The notes under the pieces are model-generated. The model saw only the letters and a list, made by a program, of their open reading frames with translations, ran no database searches and was not told the origin of the DNA. DNA of 64,000 nt from G963674835 sp963674835 (GTDB lineage: Bacteria > Planctomycetota > Planctomycetia > Pirellulales > Thermoguttaceae), in NCBI GenBank assembly GCA_963674835.2, contig CAXXKC010000003.1, forward strand, positions 1,860,001-1,924,000. Direction: 5' to 3'. Position numbers and translations under genes: made by a program. This document shows, one piece after another, positions 1-8,281 of the stretch; the first letter of the stretch is position 1; every line of letters begins with the position of its first letter.

Positions 1-738
1 GTCGTGCCGATACTGCAGCACCCCTTCCAAGCCGCAACCGAAGGCGGCCGTCTGGATTTCCTGGGCGTAGCGAGGGCTGACCGTGCTGAGCGCGTCGGCG
101 AACGTCAGGCCCGTCTTCAGCAGGTTCAGCTTGCCGTAGAACTCCATCTGGTGCCAGTTGAAGTATTTCCAGTCCAGGCCGGTGAGGAGCATGTCCCAGT
201 GCCAGAACTGTCCCTGGTAGGCCATGTTGTGGATGGTGAACAGGCTGGCGATCTGCTGGTAGCGGGGCAGGTTGCGATATTCGATTTTCAGATAGGCGGG
301 GATCAGTCCCGTTTGCCAATCGTTGACATGGACGATATCGACCTGAAGCTCGAGCAGGCGAATCGCCTCGAGCACAGCTCGCGAAAAGAAGACGAACCGC
401 TCGCAGTTGTCGGAATAGTCTTTGCCGTTGGAGCGGTACAGTTCGTCGCGGTCGAAGTAGTGGTCTTGTTGAATGAGGTAGACCGGCACGTCGCCCGCGG
501 GAAGGCGGCTTTGAAGCAAGTGGCCGGTGACGGTCTTGCTGCCGATGGGCACGATGAAGTCGATTCCCATCGGCGTGATGGGCATGCCGCAGTACTGCGC
601 ATGGCGATAAGCCGGTAGCATGAGCACAGGCTCATGACCGAGCCGAGCCAATTCGATGGGCAGAGCTCCGGAGACGTCGGCCAAGCCGCCGCTCTTGGCG
701 AAAGGGACTGCCTCACTGCTAGCCACCAGGATATTCAC
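1..738 (-). CDS. glgA: Glycogen synthase GlgA, N-terminal part (gene runs off the left edge)
   Basis: The minus strand encodes the first 246 residues of a GT5-family glycogen/starch synthase, which moves glucose from ADP-glucose onto a growing alpha-1,4-glucan in the cytoplasm. The KSGGLADVSGALP block (residues 15-27) is the family's ADP-glucose-binding KxGG signature. The later HVNDWQTGLIP and FTIHNMAYQG blocks are also typical of the GlgA N-terminal Rossmann domain. I chose the GTG at 738 because the protein then opens with VNILVASSEAVPF, which matches the usual start just before KxGG. An upstream in-frame start cannot be excluded. The C-terminal GT domain lies outside the window. Confidence 0.92.
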   Translation of the reverse strand, partial: MNILVASSEAVPFAKSGGLADVSGALPIELARLGHEPVLMLPAYRHAQYCGMPITPMGIDFIVPIGSKTVTGHLLQSRLPAGDVPVYLIQQDHYFDRDELYRSNGKDYSDNCERFVFFSRAVLEAIRLLELQVDIVHVNDWQTGLIPAYLKIEYRNLPRYQQIASLFTIHNMAYQGQFWHWDMLLTGLDWKYFNWHQMEFYGKLNLLKTGLTFADALSTVSPRYAQEIQTAAFGCGLEGVLQYRHD

Positions 739-1298
739 CGCAGACTCCGTTTCTTCTATCGCGGGGGCAACCGTTCCAAGCTGGGGGATTGCGCGGGGCG
801 CAGGCGCGTCGGCCGTTTGCCCGGCAAACCGGGGGCCAACGCAAGCGTCATTGTCGGCCCGCACGCGTTGTCGGGAAAGGCCGGAGCAGGAAAAATCTGC
901 CCTTTCTGCCCATTCCCACCGGACACTCGTACAGGAAGCCTCTGCTTTACCTTATCGCTACAATCGGTACTTTGTTCGCCACAAATGAACTTTTCGCATT
1001 CTGCCCGATCCCGAGATGTGGCTACACCAAGTCTAGGTTGTAGTAGGCGACTCAGAGGGCAATCGACCCCGGATTTGGGTGATGGTTCGGCATCAGCGTT
1101 GCGGCCTAATCGGGGCCATTGCCGATGCCGCACGGACGGGGGCGTGGCAGGCGGCCCGAAATGGACCTATTGACGGGAACGCGCCCACCCAACAGGTCCG
1201 GTAAGGCGGCAGGTTTGCGTCACGCCTGGGCCGGGAAGATAAGGTGAGTGCTTGATGGCCGCGCCACCGTGGGCAGCAGGGGCCTCGAGAGGGCCAAG
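739..1298. other. Intergenic spacer between glgA and pyrE, nothing recognised
   Basis: Both neighbours are on the minus strand, so this 560-bp spacer should hold the glgA promoter region and the pyrE 3' end. Open frames here have no recognisable domain or consistent ribosome-binding site. I see no tRNA, clear terminator or repeat. Confidence 0.5.
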
Positions 1299-1856
1299 TC
1301 AGCGCTCAGGCGGCTCGATGCCGAAATCGCGAATGGAAAGCAGGCTGGCAAACGGAATGCCTTGCTGGGCAAAGGCCTGGGCCCCGCCTTCCATTCGGTC
1401 GACGATGGCGACGACGCGACTGACCTGCAGGCCGAAGGCCGTCACGCGTTGGATGGCAGCCAGCGAGGAGCCCCCCGTGGTGACGACGTCTTCGACGATT
1501 ACGACTTCGTTGCCGGGTACGACGGGGCCCTCGACGTACTGATTTGTTCCGTGTCCTTTTGGTTCGCGGCGTACCATGAAGCCCGCGATCGGCGTGCCGC
1601 GAACGGCGGACATGGTGACCACGGCGGCCGTGATGGGATCGGCGCCGATGGACATTCCGCCGATGGCATCGGGGAGCCGGTCTTTGACCAGGAGATCGAG
1701 AATTCCTTCGGCGATGAGTAGGGCCCCGTGGGGATCGAGCGTAGCCTGCTTGCCGTCGAGATAGTAGGAAGCCTTCTTGCCTGAGGTGAGTGTGAAGTTG
1801 CCGAACTTCAAGGCCTTATGACGAATCAGGGCTGTGAGCGCTTCCTTGTCGTACAT
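1299..1856 (-). CDS. pyrE: Orotate phosphoribosyltransferase
   Basis: This 185-residue protein is an orotate phosphoribosyltransferase, which joins orotate to PRPP to give OMP in de novo pyrimidine synthesis. The PRPP-binding motif VVIVEDVVTTGGSS is at residues 118-131. The opening ALKFGNFTLTSGKKASYYLD is the usual OPRTase N-terminal pattern, with the lysine pair preceding SYYLD. Length is normal for the short bacterial form. The ATG at 1856 is preceded by a G-rich Shine-Dalgarno-like run (GGGGGG) about 9 bases upstream. The gene stands alone, divergent from the RmlD-like gene. Confidence 0.95.
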   Translation of the reverse strand: MYDKEALTALIRHKALKFGNFTLTSGKKASYYLDGKQATLDPHGALLIAEGILDLLVKDRLPDAIGGMSIGADPITAAVVTMSAVRGTPIAGFMVRREPKGHGTNQYVEGPVVPGNEVVIVEDVVTTGGSSLAAIQRVTAFGLQVSRVVAIVDRMEGGAQAFAQQGIPFASLLSIRDFGIEPPER

Positions 1857-2079
1857 GGGCTATCCCCCCGGAAAGAGCAAGAGCTGATGGAACCCGCACA
1901 TCCTATACTATGGGACGGTCGGTTCACAACGGGGCCCGTGGGCCGGGCTCTTGTCCAAGCAAGAGGGCTAATGTTCATTTCGTGCGATTAGCGGTATGCT
2001 GATACAGGATTCCGGGAGATTGGGGTCGGGGATTAGGGCCCCTGGCTCGTCCGTACTCTTTGACCAAGGAGGCTCCACC

Positions 2080-2940
2080 ATGGACCCTGTTGTGGTTGTC
2101 GGCGCAGGAGGGCAGTTGGGCAGCGAGCTTTGCCGGCAGCTCGGCCCACGCGCGATTGGGCTGGACTTGCCGGAGTTTGACATCACTGACCGCGACACGG
2201 TCGCTGCACGGATGGAGAAGATCCGGCCTGAGGCCGTGATCAACGCGGCGGCAATGACCGACATCGACCAAGCCCAGCAACAGTCGACACAGTGCCACGC
2301 CGTCAATGCGCAGGGCGTCGGCCATCTTGTCGAAGCGTGTCAGCGCCTGGGCTGCGTGCTGGTGCAGGTCAGCAGCGATCAGGTGTTTGGCGGCGATGCG
2401 GCCCGAGCCATCCCCTACACCGAGGTGGATTCGCCGGCCCCGGTGAACGTGTATGGGCAGACACGGCTCGAGGGAGAATCGCACGCGGCCCGCTGGGAGA
2501 AACACTACATCGTGCGGACCAGCAGTCTTTACGGGCTGCCGGGCCCGCGTTCTTCGGAGAACTTTGTGGAGACAATCGTGCGTTTAGCAGCGCAGGGTCA
2601 GCCGTTGCGGGCAGCGAACGATCAGCAGTGCACGCCGAGCTACACGCTTCATGTCGCCCGGGCGATCCGTTTCCTGCTTTCGACGGAGGCCTATGGGATC
2701 TACCACGTCGTGGATCGGGGCGAGACGACGTGGTATACGTTCGCAGCGGAGATACTCAGCCGGTCCGGGATTTCCGCGGCGGTGGAGCCGATTCGCACGG
2801 AGCCGTCGGACCAGTCGGCTCCCCGGCCACGATACAGCGTGTTGAGCACGGCCAAGTATCACTCCCTGGCCGGTCGGCCGACGATGCCGCGGTGGCAAGA
2901 CGCACTGAGCCAGTACCTGGCCATCCGCGGAGCGCGATAG
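2080..2940 (+). CDS. RmlD-like sugar nucleotide reductase (dTDP-4-dehydrorhamnose reductase family)
   Basis: This 286-residue extended short-chain dehydrogenase belongs to the RmlD substrate-binding family, which reduces dTDP-4-keto-6-deoxy sugars. The NAD(P)-binding GAGGQLGSEL loop is at residues 8-17, followed by INAAAMTDID and VSSDQVFGG. The start at 2080 is supported by an AAGGAGG Shine-Dalgarno about 7 bases upstream; a longer frame opening at 1996 lacks one. Oddity: the catalytic YxxxK reads YGQTR (Tyr125, Arg129), so the lysine normally needed for catalysis is arginine. No other rhamnose-pathway gene (rmlA, B or C) is next to it, so the substrate is uncertain. Confidence 0.82.
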   Translation: MDPVVVVGAGGQLGSELCRQLGPRAIGLDLPEFDITDRDTVAARMEKIRPEAVINAAAMTDIDQAQQQSTQCHAVNAQGVGHLVEACQRLGCVLVQVSSDQVFGGDAARAIPYTEVDSPAPVNVYGQTRLEGESHAARWEKHYIVRTSSLYGLPGPRSSENFVETIVRLAAQGQPLRAANDQQCTPSYTLHVARAIRFLLSTEAYGIYHVVDRGETTWYTFAAEILSRSGISAAVEPIRTEPSDQSAPRPRYSVLSTAKYHSLAGRPTMPRWQDALSQYLAIRGAR

Positions 2941-2996
2941 ACGGCGGGTGAAGGACTGTCCTGTTGGATGCCAGGGGTTGCGAAACCGTGTGGCGG

Positions 2997-3911
2997 TTAC
3001 GGCATCAAAGGCGGATCGTGGCTTTTCGCCTGGGCGTCGTCGGGCGACATACGCTGCTGATAGACCAACGGCGTAATGCTGTTGTTGATGAACTCTGTGT
3101 GCCCGTCGCAGAACGTGGCAACGATCCCGTCGGGATGATAGCTTGAGGGCCGAGCATACGACATGTAGAGCAAGGCCGCCTCATCTGTTGCGGGAAAGGT
3201 CGGCAGCGTGGGATCGTTGAGGCGCGCGTTAATTGCGTTATTGTCAAGAGGATTGCACCAGAGCATTCCCACATCGACGACAAGAGGCAACCGGCACACG
3301 GCCGGTGGAGACCCCTCAGCAGTAGTCAGTGTGAACCACTGCGTTGCGTTGATGTTCTCGGAGAACATCAGTGTGTTCTGGGCGCCATCGGGGATTTCGT
3401 CGGTCCGCACGGCAATGCCGGCCGATGCGGCGGTTCCTGTGAAGATGGCCTGTAGGACGTCGAACGACGGATCGTCGTGATTGTACCAACCGCAGTTCCC
3501 GACATAGCTTAAGGGGAAACGCGTATTGCGTTTGTTGCCGTCGCTGGGGCAGAGGAATCCGGGGACCAATGAGGGCAAATCGGGGATGGACGTATCGACG
3601 GTTATCTGCTTCTGCCTCAGAATCGCCCACACGTCGTTCATGCCCATGTGCGGGCAGAGCATGGCAATCCAGGTCAATCCGTTGGCCGTGCCTCCCAGGC
3701 TGTTGACAAAGCCGGGCAGACGATCTGCGGTCGTTTCGTACTGTTTCAGTGCGACGGCGATTTCATGCTGGTTGTTGGTGCACTGAGTGCGACGGGCGGA
3801 TTCGCGCGAGCTGAGGATGGCCGGAATCAACAATCCGATTAGCACGCCGATGATCGTGATGACCACCAGCACCTCGATGATCGTGAAGCCTTTGGGTCTG
3901 CGAGCCGACAT
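2997..3911 (-). CDS. DUF1559 (H-X9-DG) pseudopilin-like protein
   Basis: This 304-residue protein has the planctomycete DUF1559 architecture. A prepilin-type leader, KGFTIIEVLVVITIIG near residue 6, has the Gly-Phe cleavage site and Glu at +5, followed by one hydrophobic helix and a globular domain. The C-terminal signature is present: a His (YHPDG), nine residues, then DG (CDGHTEF). Such proteins are expected to be exported through a type II or type IV pilus-like route and anchored by the helix; function is unknown. I start at ATG 3911, with AAAGGTG upstream. The frame stays open to 4073, but that extension encodes a copy of an intergenic repeat. Confidence 0.85.
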   Translation of the reverse strand: MSARRPKGFTIIEVLVVITIIGVLIGLLIPAILSSRESARRTQCTNNQHEIAVALKQYETTADRLPGFVNSLGGTANGLTWIAMLCPHMGMNDVWAILRQKQITVDTSIPDLPSLVPGFLCPSDGNKRNTRFPLSYVGNCGWYNHDDPSFDVLQAIFTGTAASAGIAVRTDEIPDGAQNTLMFSENINATQWFTLTTAEGSPPAVCRLPLVVDVGMLWCNPLDNNAINARLNDPTLPTFPATDEAALLYMSYARPSSYHPDGIVATFCDGHTEFINNSITPLVYQQRMSPDDAQAKSHDPPLMP

Positions 3912-4624
3912 GGCGAACACCTTTGGTTGGGACTGCTGGGCTCCTTGGATGGCCGGCGAGGAAACGGCAGGACGAGCCGAGGTGAACCGGGGTGAAACGA
4001 AGTCGAGTTGGTGGGGCTCGCTGCGCTCGGCCCACCCTACATACGTTCGGCCCACCCTACATGCTTTCGGCACACCCTACGTGTTTGCTGCGCAAACCGT
4101 TTCACGCACGCCGGTTGCCCTCTGGAAGTTCATTGTTCCAGAAAACCGTGATGGACGCCAGGGAGTCGCCGAGGAAACGGCCGTTGACGGGTGGCGTGGT
4201 TGCGCGATGCGCCACGGTACTTGCCGGGGAGGCGGGCCGTACCACGAAGCACTTCGGGAAGGCGAGGTAATTCCGGCACATGCTGCGCAGACTTCCTGGA
4301 TTGGGGCGTCCGGGGTAACCGGTGAGCGCCTCGTGCTTGGCGGCGTTTCCGTGGATCCTCACAAGTGTCCTTACGCCAGGCCGACTTGGGCACCGCCGAG
4401 CGGTCGGCCGCCAGAACGGACGGGAGCGGCGGTTCATAGCCCATTGGGGTTACTCGCTGGGTCGAAGGCGGAGAATCTGGAAACCTAACACTGGATTTTC
4501 CCCCGGGTTTTTGCGAGAATGATAAGGGGACGGTTGTCCCAATTCGTGGGCTTATGCAAGCTTGTCGCGGGCCGACGCCAGCTAGGGCAAAGGTGGCCTT
4601 TCAAGGGCAGAAGAGGAGCGTGGT
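3912..4624. other. Intergenic region between divergent DUF1559 genes
   Basis: This 713-bp spacer separates two divergent DUF1559 genes. It carries the 20-bp tandem repeat listed separately. Several short frames cross it on both strands, but none has a recognisable domain, and their arginine- and proline-rich translations look like non-coding GC-rich DNA. Promoters for both flanking genes must lie here; I could not pinpoint them. Confidence 0.5.
4021..4080. repeat. Three tandem 20-bp repeats with a TCGGCCCACCCTAC core
   Basis: Three adjacent units of exactly 20 bp occupy 4021-4040, 4041-4060 and 4061-4080. Each ends in CACCCTAC. The first two share TCGGCCCACCCTAC; the third has TCGGCACACCCTAC. 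The preceding bases continue a GGTGGGGCTCGCTGCGCTCGG element. Read on the minus strand, the element translates as VGWAERSEPHQ, a phrase I recall from many hypothetical-protein fragments in planctomycete and other genomes. That suggests a dispersed intergenic repeat rather than coding sequence. Confidence 0.8.
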
Positions 4625-5671
4625 ATGCGCACACAACGAAGCGGCTTTACCCTGATCGAATTGCTGGTGGTCATCACGATCATCAGCATGCTCATGGCGC
4701 TGCTGATGCCCGCGGTACAGGCCGCGCGCGAAGCTGGCCGCCGAGCGAGTTGCCTGAACAATCAGAAGCAGCTCGGACTGGCTTTTACCCGTTACGACTC
4801 GGTCCACGGGAGACTCCCGGGATTCGCGGAGTACCTGTTCAACATTCAAGATGCGAGCGGCGCGGAGATTAGCCCGGTGACTCCGTTGAACGTGAGTTGG
4901 GTCGTCACGCTTCTGCCGTACGTTGAACAAAACGATCTGTCGGAGCATTGGACAGACCCGAGGTGCGAGGCCTTGCATGGAGCCCGGCCGGTCGTGAGAC
5001 TTCCGCTGTTGGTTTGCGCCAGCGACCGTACGCAGTCGGGGATTGCGAACAACGCGCCCCTGTCCTACGCCGTCAATACGGGCATCCCGGCAACGGCCGA
5101 GAGATTCGGTGGCATTGCCGAAGGCCCCGCGTACGGCGTGTTTTTCGACCACTCGGCTGTTACGCTGGCAACCACGTACGGTGGTCAGCCGGCGACCATG
5201 GACTTGGATTACGTCAGTGTGAATGACGGCACGTCGAACACGCTGATGCTAAGCGAGAACCTGCAAAGCACGACGTGGGTTCGCTTGGCGGGGGGCGCCA
5301 CCTATGCGAGCGTTCCGTGGGAAGCGGAGCTTGGCTTCGTGTGGTGGCCGGTGAGCGCGAGCGGGATGCCGTCGGGGTTGTACGCAGCTACCGGCGCCGA
5401 CCTCTCGGTCGTTCGGATCAACCGGGGCAAGGAAGATCTGGAAGACAGCGCGGTTCTCTATCCGGCTTCGGGCGTCGAAGGCACTGACAACGCAGCGTTG
5501 TCCTATGCTCGGCCGTCGTCGCGGCATCCCGGAGGCGTGAACGCACTGTTCTGCGATGGGCACTGCCGATTCATTGCTGATACGATCGACTATGACGTAT
5601 ACTGCCACCTGATGACGCCGAATGGCAACAAGGCCGGATTGAGCGGCGTGCTGGACCCCAGCGCGTTCTAG
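4625..5671 (+). CDS. DUF1559 (H-X9-DG) pseudopilin-like protein
   Basis: This 348-residue second DUF1559 protein opens with RSGFTLIELLVVITIISML, a prepilin-type peptidase site (Gly-Phe, Glu at +5) and its hydrophobic helix. The C-terminal H-X9-DG motif (RHPGG to FCDGH) is intact near residue 304. The start at 4625 is preceded by GAGGAG about 9 bases upstream. It resembles the divergent gene at 2997-3911 in layout but is clearly diverged in sequence, so the pair looks like an old duplication. Export and surface or envelope location are expected from the leader; the role is unknown. Confidence 0.88.
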   Translation: MRTQRSGFTLIELLVVITIISMLMALLMPAVQAAREAGRRASCLNNQKQLGLAFTRYDSVHGRLPGFAEYLFNIQDASGAEISPVTPLNVSWVVTLLPYVEQNDLSEHWTDPRCEALHGARPVVRLPLLVCASDRTQSGIANNAPLSYAVNTGIPATAERFGGIAEGPAYGVFFDHSAVTLATTYGGQPATMDLDYVSVNDGTSNTLMLSENLQSTTWVRLAGGATYASVPWEAELGFVWWPVSASGMPSGLYAATGADLSVVRINRGKEDLEDSAVLYPASGVEGTDNAALSYARPSSRHPGGVNALFCDGHCRFIADTIDYDVYCHLMTPNGNKAGLSGVLDPSAF

Positions 5672-5695
5672 TCGGTCACCCCTTGCGAAAGCCCA

Positions 5696-5731
5696 GGCCC
5701 TCCGGTGGCCACGCCCGGAGGGCCTTTTTTT
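5696..5731 (+). terminator. Rho-independent terminator after the DUF1559 gene
   Basis: A perfect 10-bp GC-rich stem (GGCCCTCCGG at 5696-5705 with CCGGAGGGCC at 5715-5724) closes a 9-base loop. It is followed immediately by seven T residues, and lies 25 bases past the stop codon. Confidence 0.93.
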
Positions 5732-6006
5732 GTGCGCGCGATGCTGTGAGTCGGCCGAGCACCGGTAACTGGAGAAGATCACACCAGGGAGGCGTTCTGC
5801 CGCTGGAAACGGCAGTGAGAGGCCGGGCGTTCGAGCGGGCGCCTTGGCCGCCCGAGTGGTTTGAACGGGCTTCGTTCAGAAGTGGCAGGCCAGGCCGGCA
5901 TAGCCGCCGTACAGGAGCAGATGACCATCGGTGTCGATGCTGGCGATGGCCGGGGTATCGGCGACATGCGTCGGGAATTGATCATCGGCCAGGGCAGCGA
6001 TTGGCC

Positions 6007-7821
6007 TTACCACAGCCCCGGACAGCGCGCCAGTCGCCGTTCGATTTCGGCGATGACCTGGTTGGACCTTTGGCCTTTGACGCCACCATAGTCGCGTTGC
6101 AGGATGGCATCGGGAATCCCTTCGGGGAGGTCGGCCGCGGGTGGGAACAGGTCGTCGATGTTCGGCCGGGCGGCAAGGCGATCCTGCATCCGACGGGCCG
6201 ATAGATCGTCTCGCGTTGCGGCGAGAGCGAAGAGTGTACCCGCACGATCGGCCAAGTAGTCTGCAAATGAGAAACCGCTACCGCCACTTCCCGCGTCGAG
6301 CTCCTCCTTGGTCACGCCGGCCTCATCGCTTAGGGATTGGTTCAGTGTTAGGGCTAAAGCGGCGCTGACCAAGAAATGCTGGCACCAGTCGCGTCGATTG
6401 CGCAAAGTCACGCGACCGACATTCTGCTTCGCCATGGCTCTCAGTTCTTGATCGGTGACCGGCCCGATCAGCGTCTCGACTCGCGGATGGCCGAGCAGCA
6501 CGGCCAAGGCGAGGATGGCGGCGCGGTTCTCCAACACGGGGTCCTCGACCGTCGACCGTCGCCGGGCCAAATCGAACGCCGCCTGTAAGAACGCCTCGAA
6601 GCGGCCCTCGACGGGGAAGTGTTTGGCAGTCGCCACCAGATAGCGGATGTAGACTTGCGTTCGGGCTGCCATGTCGGGCTTCTGCCCTAATCGGGCGATG
6701 AGTGAGGGAATCACCGTTTCGCTGAGTCGTCCGCTGCCGTCACCGAGATCTCCGGTTGTGACGACCGCCTCCAGGACGCCGGGTTCCAGGCGCACCGAAT
6801 TGATGGCGGCAAGAACCTGTTGGACGTCGGGGTCGGCGAGGACCTCGGCAATGAGCCACGGCGAGATCACGTCGAGCAGGAATCGTGGCACCGACAGCCG
6901 GCCCACGCGACATTCGACGCAGCGGATTTCCAAACGCCCTGCCGTGATCGCCGCGAGGCACGTTGCGCGAACATTCAGCCAGCGTTGCTGTGCGCCGTCG
7001 TTGCCCAAGCCTATCGACAGTTCACCACAGGCGGTCTTCTCGCCTAGCGCGACCTGCGCCTTGCCGAGAGGAAAGACCTGCGGCATGCCCATGGCCAAGA
7101 GCAGATTGACATCGTGCTGGGTAAGGCGCAGTTGCCGCAGACCGTTGCCCCGGTAAGTGTGCTCCAGGAGGTCGGCCAGGCGGCGTTTTTCGGCGGAGGT
7201 GACCTTAGGCGGCTGAAACGGCAGAGGGTTGGAGTCGATTGCCAGCCGCCAGGCTCCCACGGCAGTCGCGCCGAGCACCAGGAGGACGGCGACCAAACCG
7301 AGCATTGACCGGCCAAAAGCACGCCCCCCCCAGAGACAGGCCCGCCCGATCCAGAGGCCCAGCACATAGCCGACGAAAGGACAGATGGGGGCCAGGGCGC
7401 CGGGCATCCGGCCCGATTCTACGAGAGAAAGCAGGGTGAAAAGCACTGCGCCAACGAGAAGCATCGAGATGCCGCCCGCGAGCCGTCTCGATCGCGAGAG
7501 AGGAGCTGCGTGCGGCCCGGCGGACAGAGCCACGAGTAGTCCGAGGACCCCGAACTGGACAAACACGGTCAGTGCGGCGGTGAGGACTTTGACAATCCCG
7601 TCGCGAACTTGGACGAAATCTTCCAGCCGGACAACGGCCTCGCGTCCTGAATGCGCGAAGGCGAGGACAAATAAGAGGACCAGATATGCAATCAGGGCGG
7701 CTCGGGCGAATTGGCAAACGTGTCGCCCAAAGTGCGCGGCACCAGTGCGAGCCGATGTCTGGCCGTCCGGTGGGAGCGCGGAAAGATCGCGTGTTGATGC
7801 GGGCGTTGCCTCAGTGTCCAT
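6007..7821 (-). CDS. Membrane protein of unknown function with five N-terminal helices
   Basis: I do not recognise this 604-residue protein. The first ~35 residues are polar, then about five hydrophobic segments follow (roughly residues 37-57, 76-100, 110-130, 140-165 and 170-190). A long soluble region of ~400 residues comes next. Its middle (residues ~210-330) has features of a lipid- or carbohydrate-binding beta domain (GNGLRQLRLTQHDVNLLLAM), and its C-terminal third is helical. The soluble part contains an ALAVLLGHPRVETLIGP stretch and ends in a charged tail. It stands alone on the minus strand. It is probably an inner-membrane protein with a large extracytoplasmic or cytoplasmic domain; function unknown. 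Confidence 0.75.
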   Translation of the reverse strand: MDTEATPASTRDLSALPPDGQTSARTGAAHFGRHVCQFARAALIAYLVLLFVLAFAHSGREAVVRLEDFVQVRDGIVKVLTAALTVFVQFGVLGLLVALSAGPHAAPLSRSRRLAGGISMLLVGAVLFTLLSLVESGRMPGALAPICPFVGYVLGLWIGRACLWGGRAFGRSMLGLVAVLLVLGATAVGAWRLAIDSNPLPFQPPKVTSAEKRRLADLLEHTYRGNGLRQLRLTQHDVNLLLAMGMPQVFPLGKAQVALGEKTACGELSIGLGNDGAQQRWLNVRATCLAAITAGRLEIRCVECRVGRLSVPRFLLDVISPWLIAEVLADPDVQQVLAAINSVRLEPGVLEAVVTTGDLGDGSGRLSETVIPSLIARLGQKPDMAARTQVYIRYLVATAKHFPVEGRFEAFLQAAFDLARRRSTVEDPVLENRAAILALAVLLGHPRVETLIGPVTDQELRAMAKQNVGRVTLRNRRDWCQHFLVSAALALTLNQSLSDEAGVTKEELDAGSGGSGFSFADYLADRAGTLFALAATRDDLSARRMQDRLAARPNIDDLFPPAADLPEGIPDAILQRDYGGVKGQRSNQVIAEIERRLARCPGLW

Positions 7822-8281
7822 ATGGGTTTCCCGCCAGAAGGGGGAGCCGTATTCCAGCCGCTGTCGGTAACAGAGTACTTCAGTCTTATCGGATTACGCC
7901 TCAAGATCAACCTGGGGGGTCTCTTGTGAGCGAGCAATGATCGATACGTGTGCCTCGCGCGAATCGACTGCGTCCTCCCAGGTGCTCTTCGGAGCGACCG
8001 TCGAGTTTGCGCATGCCCGCAACATGGGCTCGGCCTGCCGAACTGAATGTGTGGTTGCCGCTTCGTATCGCTCGGCGAGGTGGGACGCGTGTGTGGGCAT
8101 CGCCTATGAACAGAAAGAGGCAAATCCGCTTGACTACGTGGTTGCGGGGTTCTGCAGTGCGTCATTCTGGACAAGCGTTGGCAGAGGAGCTTGTGCAGCC
8201 AGCTTTGCCAGAAGAGTTGTTCTCTTGCTGCTTCGATCGGAAGACGCTCAGGCCGACCGCGACGCGCACCAGATGGTGGAC
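7822..8281. other. Intergenic spacer, nothing recognised
   Basis: A 460-bp gap between two minus-strand genes. Open frames exist on both strands but overlap one another and encode no recognisable domain. No convincing terminator or repeat was seen. Confidence 0.5.

Noticed and set aside
4102..4444. Two overlapping minus-strand frames (~100-110 codons) between the DUF1559 genes
   Set aside because: They overlap in different frames, show no recognisable domain and sit in repeat-bearing intergenic DNA.
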